DNA of 64,000 nt, taken from the NCBI GenBank assembly GCA_023634235.1, contig JAMKCF010000013.1:13951705-14015704 (forward strand). The letters are read 5' to 3'. The stretch comes from Pisaster brevispinus (lineage: Eukaryota > Echinodermata > Asteroidea > Forcipulatida > Asteriidae). This document shows, one piece after another, positions 22,301-34,300 of this stretch. The notes below the pieces were generated by a model. The model had not been told where the DNA came from and did no database searches. It was given only the letters and a program-made list of their open reading frames with translations. Position 1 is the first letter of the stretch. Each line of letters starts with the position of its first letter. Made by a program: the position numbers and the translations under genes.

Positions 22301-25300
22301 TGATTTACATCTTCTTTCAACTAGATGCTCTTTGTAAATTTTAAGTGGGAAAACAGAGCGTCAGACATGTACCTGTACTACATGTATGTACAAAATGTAC
22401 GATCAAGTCTCTACTACCCAAAAAACCTTTTGAACAATGTTTGATTGCTAACGCTTACTAATTTTATTGATACTGGGGTTCTTGGTCGTTCCTTCGTCAT
22501 TTTAAGAAAATCCTAGAGCAGTCCTCAGTCCAACAGAATCAAACAAAACATGCAGTTAGTTGGATTTGGAAGGGTTGTGGTTTGGATAGGGTTAATGGTT
22601 AATGGTTAACCCTCCTACTCTCTGACCACTCACCACCATCCACTGTGACCAGCTTGCAAAATGTTTTTACAGTACACACACGCACAAACGTGCAAACACC
22701 TGCAATCGGGGACCTCCTGTTGTCCCTCTTTTGTTTGTACACTTAGGCAACGTTTTGTTTGTACTTATAGGCAACAGCTTCCATCATGCCCATTGGTTTT
22801 GTGCACACTTTCCAACTGGGGACCTTCACCTAACCGGGGACCCCAATGTCACCTTTTGTTATACATGTAGGTCCCAGGTTTGAATGTGTATACCTACCCA
22901 CACACACCTGTGTGTGTTAACATCTGCAGTTAGGGACCTCCTATTGTTCCTGTTTTGTTTGTACTCACTTCTTGGCAGCAGCTCTCATTGGTTTTTGTAC
23001 TTACATGTACTTTCCAACTGGGGACCTTTCCCCAACTGGGGACCTTTCCCCAACTGGGGACCTTTCCCCAACTGGGGACCTTTCCCCAACTGGGGCCTTA
23101 TTGTCCTCTTTTGTGATACAATACATGTAGGTCCCAGGTTTGAAAGTGTATACCTACCGACACATACACACACAAACACCCATTCTCAAAATAGGCACCC
23201 CTGTGGAGACATCTTTTGTTCTGTCCTTTGTCAATGTACTTAACATCCTCCAATAGACCTTGTACACAAAATTCCATTTGGAACATCCCTCTCTTTAGAA
23301 TGTCCCCGTGGACATGGTGGGGACATTTCAGGCCTGGAATTACACGGAGGCCACGGAGGCTATGGGAAAATAATGCAATATATGCTAAGTTATTAATGGT
23401 GCTGTAAATGAATGAATAAATGACTACATTACTCTTTGTTTTGCATCTTACAGAAAATGAGAGCGAAGGAGGAGGAGGAGGAGGAGGCAAGAAAGAAGAC
23501 CCAGGGGAGTTCCCCAAGGCAACCCCTGCCGTCATGTCTCAGAGACCAATTCTCTTTGCAGGTGAGAGAACTTTCTATTCAACAGGACTTCTGCCGATCT
23601 TTAAAAAGTCTTAAATTGAACTGTCCAAATTAAGGCCTTAAAAAGCATTACAAAGTATTCAATTCAGTTATTTGAGGTCTTAAAGAAATTGAATGAAGCA
23701 TGTAATGAATCTCCTATCAGCTTGAAGAGAACCGAATAACGCTGCGTGTAAAAATGTAAGAAAATGTGAGCAGTTGTAGCAGTTTCTCCCTTCTCCCTTA
23801 TTTTGGTCTTAATTTTTGTGAAGTGTAGCATCAATAAAAGGGTCTTAAATTTGACTTTTTAAAGTGTGCAGATTCTATGATTCAAGCCTCAGAAATTTTC
23901 TCAGATTTTGTGTTTCTGTTTTTTTCCTTGAGAAAATCAACCAAAGGGCGTTTGGTATAAATGCAAGAAGTAGTTAATGGCCCGACTTTTCAACCCTAGC
24001 AGAGTCTTTCTCGAAGGCTGAATGACAACACAACAAACATAAACAGGCTTAATGCTGTAACAAACGCAGTCAAGTGGAAAGAAATTTATAGATGTAGAGA
24101 GGCAGAAAAACACACAGAAAAAGCAAGGGATGAGCAATGAAAAAGGAGACATGGGGTGGTAGAAAGAAGCGCCATATGGTTGTGTACAGAAAAGTGTTTG
24201 AGATTACAGATCGCACTGAGGAAAGAAAGACCAAGAACTTTGACATTTATATGAAAGAGAAATTCAATAAGGAGGAACTTTTGTATTACTTATTTTGCTG
24301 TAAAACAATATCTTCAAGGAGATAATGGAGTTTGTAAAATTGGCCTTTGAATGAAAGCTTTCTGTTGTGTAAGAATGTGTGCTTCACGCTTGAGTGGTCA
24401 AACTATGTGGTCACCAGCGGTTGTTTATGTCCAAACAATTCGGTAACTAAAGGGCTAACCACAAGAGTTTGGGACAAGAAGGACAAAATCAAAGGTGGGA
24501 AGAGGGGGAAGATGTAATTAATTAGTGAGTAAGACGGACTACAAAGGGGGATATTTGTGGGGAAAAGGAGAAGGCAGAGAGAAAAAGTCGTTAGTCATTT
24601 TCTTCTTGGATGTTCAACTGCAAATTTTACTTTGACAAATTAAAAGGGTCACTCAGGCAAAGTAAATAATTGAATCAAATGTTCCATTTGTTGGCTACAT
24701 GTACAACTCCTTAAAAATGCAACACACAGGAGGGCGTGGGTTATTTGTTTGTTTATGTTTTTGTTGTTGTTTTGTGGGAGGGGGGGGGGGTTGGGGGGTT
24801 GGGTGGTAATGAAAACCTTACTGTTACAAATGTATAATAGTGTTGATTAAAATGCAAGTGAAGGCCTGATACTTATTCTTGAAAGGGCAAGGCAGTTTCT
24901 TGCTTTGAAAAGGGCACCTCTAGGAGGAAAATACTGGAACATTTCAAAGGGCACCAGGGAAATGACTAGGGTCTTGGAGGCATTTGCCTCTGTTGCCTCT
25001 GTTGCCTCCATATCCTCGCTGGGCCCATGAAGTGACTTACACGTATATGCCATGGAGAAAATCGCCATTGAAGTTGAACTGTTTTTCTTTACAAACTGCT
25101 GTTTCAGAGAAGACTAATAACTGTTTTTTAATAAAGCTGACTTCTTCATTCATATAGAAGTATGTTTTTGTTATTGCAACTGTTTCGATCAGTAATTAAT
25201 TCCTAAGCATGTATACGTCACTTTGTGTAACTGAAGAAGACAAGATTTGCCTACACAGTGCTGTGTAAACAAACCAATGCATATTGAGATAGATCACTTT

Positions 25301-28300
25301 GTGGAAATGCTGCGCCCCAATAGGTCCGACAGGTAGGTAACTTCTTGAAAAATAAATGCAAACGTCGTACCATGCGAGTTTGCCACCATGCCAGCGCTAT
25401 GTGTATCATTGGATAAAGTGGTGAATCATTACTTGTCACTTTGAGGAAGCACAAATTGGCAAATCTAGTGATACATTTGTCATTCTAATCAGTGTCATGT
25501 ACAAAACTATTACGCGTTAGTTCCTGAAACTTTAATACTTGTACAAAATGGATTTGCAAAATTTAGTGGGTTTTTTTTTTACATATGGGTGGGAACACTT
25601 TTGATATTACTCAACCAAAATAACACATAAAAGGAAAACATTATGCTGTGTAAAATAAAGCAAAAAATCAAGACAAACATGAAGAAAGTTAGTCCATATC
25701 AAAGTATGGTCAATTTACAGGCCTTAGTATACTGCTTTATTTACTTGTAATACATTTATTTTTGTTTCTTTTTTTTCAAAAGGGTCTGGAAAGGATACCA
25801 AGTCAGATAAAGGTAAATATTTCTTGTTAATGGTGACTTTTTATACTTTAAAATAAACAAATAATTTAGGAAAACAACTGCATTGTGAATTACAAGTTGC
25901 AAGGGCTTTCTTGTTGGGTATATATATATATATATATGGACGAAACAAATGCTTATTCAAATATGGTTACCAGCCAAAATACTGTTCCACATGTATTGTC
26001 TATGGCTGGTTTCCTGCTCATTTTTGTTCAACAGACAATATTTGAGCAAAATGTTCTGCTTGAGCAGGTCTATGAATTTGACTCAATGTTGTCAAAATGT
26101 GCTGGTCTTGAAATCACTGGACCACTGCCAATGTCCAGTAAAGTGACCAGTGGGGACCAGTGACCCCACCGGGGACCAGTGACCCCACCATCGACCAAGT
26201 ACTAGAGTCTAGTGTTTTTTCCCCAACCAAATCTCTGAATATTTAGTAAAGTATTCTTAATAAGTTGTACAATTAATTTGTTGCTGTGAGGTCAAGGCAA
26301 ATAATGGTAAAGGACAATGCAATGAGGGAAATTTATATTTCCACTAGAACATTTCAAAGGGCACCAAGGCGCTGACCAGGGCAATGGGGGCAATGGCCTT
26401 TGTCGCCTCTTTGAAGTACCAGGCCTGCGTGTCACCTGTTTGGGAAGACTATTGCAAAGCACTGAAGGAATGTTAGTACATGTACATGTATTTATCCCTG
26501 ACCGGCCCAAACCCATCAAAATCCAACATGTCCAATGGCACGTTTTGTTTGATTCTGTTGGTTTAAGGACTGCACTAGTAAACGGTCCTTGCTCTGTGTA
26601 GGGCCAAGGAGACCATGGTTATCAGAGTCTAACAGTTTGGGATGTTGACCATTTTGTATTTGGATGCAGAAAGGTCCTGATAAAGCACCCAAGGGAGCCC
26701 TTGAAAAATACCAGTGAACTGTTAATACGGCCCTTTTTCAAAACCACGGCCTGGTCTGGGGCTTTGGCTCCATCAGTTATTTAGAAAACATGCGCTTTTC
26801 TTATGGGGCTTCACAGGGCCCGAAATTAACACTGGACCACAGGCCCGAGGCCAGTGATTTTAGCATCAGTCCAGTAAACTCACAACCGGACAAGCCCGGT
26901 GGTCTTGTGTTTTTCAACTGAATAATAATAGTGTAATATTTTTGTGAAAAAATGTTGACTAGGAATCTAATAAATATCTGTCAATTCTCTTCAGTGTATC
27001 GAAGTACACTACACATTTAAGACAAATGAGATAGACTTTCTCTTTGTGCTGGTTCAACTTATTTGGATTCCGGTCTTTTAAAATAAATTCTGGTCCAGTT
27101 AATATTTTTAGCTACAAGCCCTTTGCTCTTGTGGATATTTCCACCAAATTCGAGCCCTGCTTCAGACAGGTGGACAGAACCCAAACCCAAGCGGTGGTTC
27201 CGAAAAAGAGCCTATGATCAATTTGTAATGTAGAAGCTAGTATGTATTATAACACACCTGTTGCTAGTTCTGTATTCTGGTTGGCTGAAACACGGTCACG
27301 TGGGGATAACTAATGTAGGCTAGTGCATGAGGTTTGCGCCATCATGAACTAGATGCACGTCAAAACATTGCACATGCGTAATTTGTGCGAAAGAGTTTCC
27401 AAACTGGGCAATATACTTAAAATTGTTGACTGTTACAGCGCCCTCTCTTGATGTGAACAGTGAACAGCAACTAAAAAAATGAATCTGGGGGAGCTAAAAG
27501 TATTCCTTTAATTTTGGAATGCTTATATGATTTAATTGCTCATGTGTTAATTGCGTTAATTGTATAAAACCCTGAAAGTTTCTTTTCATATTTTATATTT
27601 TAGGGTGAGGTGTGTATATGGACTGGTATAATTCAGTCACTAGTGGACGTCTATACTCCCTTAGGGCCTGTGAGTGACCAGAAGTGGGTCCTATTTCCCT
27701 CTTTTGGGCAGTCAAAGTCCCTTGGGGGATAGACATGCTCTAGTGACCCCATTGCCAGTCCATATGTAATGTAATATTCTGATTTTTGGCAATTACAGAT
27801 GAATCCAAGCCTAGCTTTAAGCTGAATCCTCCGACGCTAGTCCACGGTAAAGCAAAATCTGCTCCCAAAGCTACAGGTGAGTTTTTGTCATTTTGTTTGT
27901 CACCCTGTAGAATCTTTGTCAGATTTTGAGTGGCATGGCTGGCCAGTGCGTAAAAGGCTCACCTCTCACGACTGTGGCCCTGGTTTGATTCCTGTCTAAG
28001 GCCATAATGTGAGTAGAGTTGTGCATTAGTTTTATCTTATGCCAGGAGGGTTTTTCTCCGGGTCCTCCGGTTTCCCGCCCTCCGGAAAAATCGACCATTT
28101 TTTATCTTTGGCTGTGCTCCGTGGTCATATGGGTCAATGTGGCTGTCTGCCGAAGGCACCGCTGCATGCCTGCGGTTATCACGTACAGGGTAGTGGGTTC
28201 GAATCTCAATTTGACCATTAATGTAATATTGTTAAACGGCTTGAATTTTTTTGGCTTTGACCAAGAAGGTTTTGGATTAAATATTAAGCTGTCAATGAAC

Positions 28301-31300
28301 TTTGGTTAAACAGCTTTGTGACCAGAAAATTATCATAACCTGCAGGGTATGGACCCAACTCACCAGACGGCATCATCATAACAATCTTGGTTGCGCTGTT
28401 TCGGGAGTCAATGTCACCATGTGTTATACGGTGCAGTGCGCATTTTAGGCGACGGTGTGTGTTCATATTTTACGTGCACTTTGACCAGCCAAAGTGACAA
28501 GCGTGGCAGACAGTAGCGGCGTGTGAGGTCGGTGCTCGGGGTCAGTACTAGAATTACCACTCACTTCCTTGATTTGACTGATTCAGATGCCGAAGAGAAC
28601 ACAGCAAGTCTAGCCAAACCCTTGATTCGTCCCTCGCCTCTCTGCCGAGCTACACAGAACTGGGCCGCCCTCAGCGCAGGTAAATATCAACCACTGTGTC
28701 TATAAGATCTGTCCCTTTTCAAAAACATCTGTTTTCTGCAACTTATTTTGTTGTTGTTGAGGAATCTGAGGGGAACTGCCCCTCATTATTGTTTACAAAT
28801 ATTTTGTTGTTGTATTGTTACAATTTACAATAAACAGGAACGGGACTGGACTGTTGCCATTCAGCAAATCTCTTTAATCTTAACAGAGATTGTAAGTCTT
28901 GCACATATTCAAACAATGTGAGTTCTCACGCATTAAAGCAATAACCCAAGGGTTCTAAAAATGGTCCACTACACACAAGACTTGCACGGCCTATTCGTTT
29001 CCTTCATCCATGAGGTATGCTGGTACTTGTTGAGATTGCGATTGCAAACGATAACCCGGTGCTGCATACTCTTAAGGTGTTATCAGGAAGTACCTTTGTC
29101 CTGTTGAACAGTAGGGGTAGAGTATCAGTAAACGGCGTCTGGACACTTTGTCTAAACATGCCTACTAACTAATTCTTCTAATTACAATATTTTTCTTTCA
29201 GTCGCCACGGGATTGGCTTTTAAACTCAAAGCCGCGTCCTCCAATCCACTGGCTTCTTCTTTTTCTAAATGTCAGTGGAATGGTAAAGGTAAGGGGACGA
29301 TGACCCATACCATGCCCGATAAAATAGAATGAAAAAACTCCCCAACCAGCAGTTTGCATCCGCTACAGCTTCTTTTAGTTCAAGATGTACAACCCACCAC
29401 TTTCATTATTTTAGCGGCGTTTCGTTTAAACTTCTTTGATGTGAACTTTACTGGGGTTTCTTAACCTGTTAATCTGGAAATATCGCAGAACAAATTTATT
29501 TGCTTAGCCAAAAAATTGCAGGGAACCAGTCCAACCAGTGTGTTTTGCATGGCATTTTTTGGCTGGTGAGCCATTTCTGCTTCTAAGTAAGATTTTTCTG
29601 TGCTTAGCCAAAGTGTTGTGGGTAACATTTCTATAATGAAAATGATGTATGAGCGAAAAGAATTTTTTTTTTTTTTTAACCGGTCCCCGTCCTCCAGTTT
29701 TCCTTTCTAAGGCCCCAACTTTGATGAGCCATTTTTTAGGGCCTTTTGATTGGTAACCAGATACAGTTCTTGCACGAGTATTTTCATTTGGTCCATAGGT
29801 CCTTGTTGAATTAGCGGCTTCCAAGAAAGATTTGTCTGTGCTTACCCAAAGTTTTGTGCGTATCATCTCGTTACCTGCATGACCATATTCCAGATTTCCG
29901 GTTTTTCCACTTGCTAAGCTTTGCCCCCTTAGCCTGCAGCATTTTGGTATTTTGTTGTTGGTACAGCACATGATGTCACTGTAGTAGGGCGCCCTCAAGG
30001 ATTGTTCAATTTGCCCATCCTGTGCCGCTTGTACAAAGCTGTACAATCCATTGTTTCGTAATTGTTTTACATCCAAGATGGCGGCGGGATGACATCAGTC
30101 CATAAACGCTTAGCACTTTCTGCTGTTCTTGTAATACAAAAGTGAAGCAGGGCTGTCCCCAATTTAGACCCCCTCGCATGTGACGTTACAAGCTCAATCA
30201 GCACCCTCACTGGGGTCAAAGGAAATTCCTATACTTGATGCAGATACATGCGCGCGTTTCTACTGTTTGACCTCAAGGAAGGCAGCCAATGCAAGGGGTC
30301 TTCTTTTTTCTTTTTTTTTCACTTGCAGGAGGCTTGAAATAAAATACTGAAAGGCGTGGGTCAGACATCTGATAATAAAGCATGTGATTTGGTTTGCGTT
30401 ATTTTGGTTTGGACAAATCCCAAGGTGTAAATGTTGCATCTAGCATAATGGCCTTCAATTTTAATTTGCAACTGACTTTAAGACGTTAAAACATCATAAA
30501 TAAAAATATATATCCAGTGATTGGATTTGGTCTTTGAACCCTGGTCAAGCTCGATAGTGTAGCAGTTAGACTATCTGTTTCAGGTCCTGGGTTCAAACCC
30601 CATCTGTGGATTTCATTTGGGCAAAGACGTATTTTAAGATGAGTCATATTTTTTTTAAAATTTTAACCCTCCCACTCTTGGTAACATTCTCCGGGGAGTT
30701 GACCAACCATTTGAAACCATTTAACTGCACTGGTTAGAGGTGTGGTGGCGCATCTGTGCACAGTACATTTGTAGTGTGTACAGTGAAGATGTATCCACCA
30801 TGTGATATCATATTGCAGGCTGGCATAGTGCATCTATCATTCAAAACCGCAGTGGATGAAATTGAATGGTCAGACAGTAGGAGGGTTAATTGATGTGTGG
30901 GGATCACCCATATCGTGGGCTCAGGACTTTAAGGTTGTAGTACAGTTTGTGTGGATTTCATAAAATTTCTTTTGCATAATTTGGAGCTCCTGGTAAATGG
31001 AGTTGATTGATCAACAGTGGTCTCCAAAGTTATTGTTTGGCATAAAAAAAACAATCGTATTTTTCTCAAATTTAGTCACTTTTTTTTATCATTATGAATG
31101 AAATTGCAATTATGGACCTTATCACACTGTCAAGCTGGTAATTTGTCCCCTGGTTGGGATTCAAACATTATTTGTTTGTTTGTCTGTCCGTGAGTTTTAT
31201 TAGAAGAAAGGTATCCCCAATTCCCAAGCTGCGGTTTCATTATTTTTTTTATATCTCATCCAAATTTACATCTATTTTCACATGTGCTCGCATTGCTTAT

Positions 31301-34300
31301 TGGGGTGGATATAAATTGTTGTGAAAAAAAATTGAGTGTAAAAAAAGTGGCTGATGAAATATTGGTGAATCTTCCCCAGTGAATCCTCCCTCTCCTTCAC
31401 CTTTAATCATGTTATTGCCTTTGCATGAAAATTACAATTTATGTTCATATTTGTTTTGCCGTTCCTGACCAGAGATCCGATTATAGGAATTAGACCGCAT
31501 TTACAAATGCACGTGTTTCCCCTTTTCAATCGTGCAGTTTCCATTTTGATTTATGTCATATGTGCATCAATGCAATGTAAGAAATCAAAGTGAGGCTTGA
31601 TTCTGCAATTAGTCTGGTGCCCGAGATTCACACCCGAAACCGCATCAAGGAATCTTTCCTTGCCTCCTCCTTCCCATGTGAACATGACACTGTTTATAAC
31701 CATGATCCAGTTGCAGAAAGGATTTTTTTTGTTTTAAGTGAAGCACACATGTTGCTTATTTATGAGCTATTCATGCAGATATTAGCACTGTACATCATGT
31801 TTCATTTTGGCTTGGTAACCTGTTAATGCTAAGCAAAAAGTTGTCTGCTTGGCAAAATTCTTTTGACCGACAACTGTCTCCCACAGAAGCTACATAAAGA
31901 GAACATTAATTTTTTTAATGATATGATTTCTCATTTTCCATTTAATGGTGGTCATCGGGTTACAGTTTCATGGTTCTACTTACTGCATACGAAAAAATGG
32001 TACTTACGGAAGCTTAAAAAAACATGAGTTGACGTCAGCATTTTTCACTGGTTCGCAATTACTTCATGCTTATGCGCATATGCACTTCACTTGACTGAGC
32101 ATTTCTCGCCTAAACAGCGCAGAATTTCAGCACTTCCCCTGTGAGCAGAGAATGGTGGGCCGTTAAGCAAAGAATTCAGCTTTGAAACACTATTTATGCC
32201 ATGGTGCTGTTTTGAACAGGCTGTAAATAAATTTGGTATACTCCATCAAAAAATCAGTTGAACAATTCCGAAAATCTCTATTGAGACCTAGCCAAATAGC
32301 GTGGAAAACGTCAAATTCAGATTATTTGAATTACACACAAAAATCCATTAGTGACTGCCCCTTTAAGAATTCCCACAGGAATTGTAAATTAGTCTCTTAT
32401 ATAGCCACTCTTGGCTGAAATCAATCATTGTCAATCATGTTTTTGACAGGTGGCTTCCACATGGCTTGGCAAGTTAGACGTTTATGGAGTCCTAGGGCTA
32501 TCATCAGATGGTTTAGACTATTTGAGAGGGATTGTGTTCACACACCAAAAATATAACTCGCTAAATATTATAAAATGTACTGTTAGAAGCAGTACGATGG
32601 TTTAAGCATGTGCGTAGATTCAGAGGGTGTTACCGATTGTATAAATAGAGCCATGAAATTGGACCCAGTATAATTAAAATTGCCCCTTTTTTGTTTTCCA
32701 TGGTAAAGGTAATGTCTGATGAAGATCAAACAATAACATGTACAGTGGTGTGCTCATCATGTTCACTGAAATCGGCCATAATTGATGTTCATGTTGTTCA
32801 AAGTATTTTTGCATTTCACGTCATGTTGCCGCTTGATTATTTCCCCCTCCCTGCAAAATGCATGGAGTGTTGCCAACAGCGCCCTCGCCTGGTAATGCAT
32901 GGAGGGAATGCAAAGCAAGGGAAAATGCACAAAAAAGTTGGATATTAAAATGGATGGGTTTTGCGTGAAGTCAAGGGTAGATTTTGGTGACCTTAAATGA
33001 CTGAGGGAAGTTACTGGTAAAAAAATCAGAAATTTTTGCGCGTGAGAAAGACTCTGCTTGTGTGGAAACGTGAGGCAGTTAACAATGTTTGCTTTTACAC
33101 CCCAGGTTATTTTGGTCGGTAAGCAGTTTGCAACATTTAATTTTTTCCCTTTTTGTTTCCGAATTGGTAATTTGTGAGAAACATTGACGTTCTCCCACCC
33201 CAAACAAAAATATGCAAATAAATAAATAAACTATGTTGTTTTGAACTGGTGGATGTTTCAAATTAGATGTTCATGTGTGCAGGATAGAGAAAAGTACAAA
33301 ATCAACAGAGGCGTTGGGCAAAATCCATCCATACATCCAAACATTCTAGTGTATCCGTGTAGCTCACGAGCTCACTTCTTGTTTTGTTTCTAGACGGCAG
33401 ACAGCGCAACCCAGAAGATGGTTCCGTGGAGGTGACATCATCTTCATCATCTGCCACTGCCTCTGCCCCTTCCGGCCCCACGGAAGGAGCCGATCATCCC
33501 GCCACCGTGACGGAGAGTAGCGCAGAGGCCAGCACCAACGGCAAACCCAAAACTAACTATTTTATCAAACTCTCCACCAACGACACGAGTCGAGACACCG
33601 GGTTCGGCGTCTTTGGAAGTTTCACCGACACAAAGGGTAACTTTGGAAAGAAGCAGAACGGAGCCACTGAAGAGAACTATTTCTTACAGTTTGCTAAAGT
33701 AGATAGCAGGTAAATAGCAGATATTTGAAAATGTTTGGACTCGGGTAATAGAACCCTAATCACAGATTATTTGGAAGCGTAGACTTGCACTTGTGCTTAG
33801 CAATTATGATTGAGTTACACTTACGATCAATCTTGGCTCTTTGTGAAATCAAACCCTGGTCTTGGCATTGGCCTTGGCCTTGACCTTGGCCTTGACCTTG
33901 GTGACCTTTCAAGGGCTTCCCATAGATTTTCTAATGAAAGTTTCCTTTACAAAATGAAAATGCATCGCCCTCTCAAAGATGAAATTCCAGGCCTGCATGG
34001 GTATAAGACTTCCAATATACCGACTGTAGGAGCCATTTATCCCCAAAATAACTTGACATCCTTTCTTTGTGTATTTTTTTGGTTTTTGTGTTTTCACTCT
34101 ATTTTGTCCTTTTCATCGTTTTTTTCAGCAGCAGTAAAGAGACCACGGAGAGTCCAAAAGGTCTGAGTAACTCCAGTAATTCATTTGTATTTGGCCAAAA
34201 GATGGATGAGAGAGTGTCTGTAAGTTCCTAAAGATACAATTGTTGTAAGCCTGTACTCCCTAAATATTCAACACCATTATGTGATAGTTGATAGCAAAGA

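Larger units (their letters stand above)
20308..23453 (+). other. RANBP3: RANBP3 intron 4, repeat content
   Basis: Holds the AGGCCTG-family/21-bp array near 20895-21095, a dispersed repeat at 21440-21810, a poly(C) run at 22198-22219, a TTAA-flanked element fragment at 22606 and a tandem duplication with an 18-bp array at 22640-23160. No coding segment was supportable. Confidence 0.6.

Noticed and set aside
29504..30076. 190-codon open frame on the minus strand inside RANBP3 intron 9
   Set aside because: No recognisable domain; it spans two GCTTAGCC-type MITE fragments, a poly(A/T) run giving KKKKK, and spacer. It is antisense to a real gene with no splice or conservation support.
32763..33203. 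146-codon minus-strand frame
   Set aside because: Composition is low-complexity and partly repeat-derived (GAGAAAGACTCTGC repeat); no domain.
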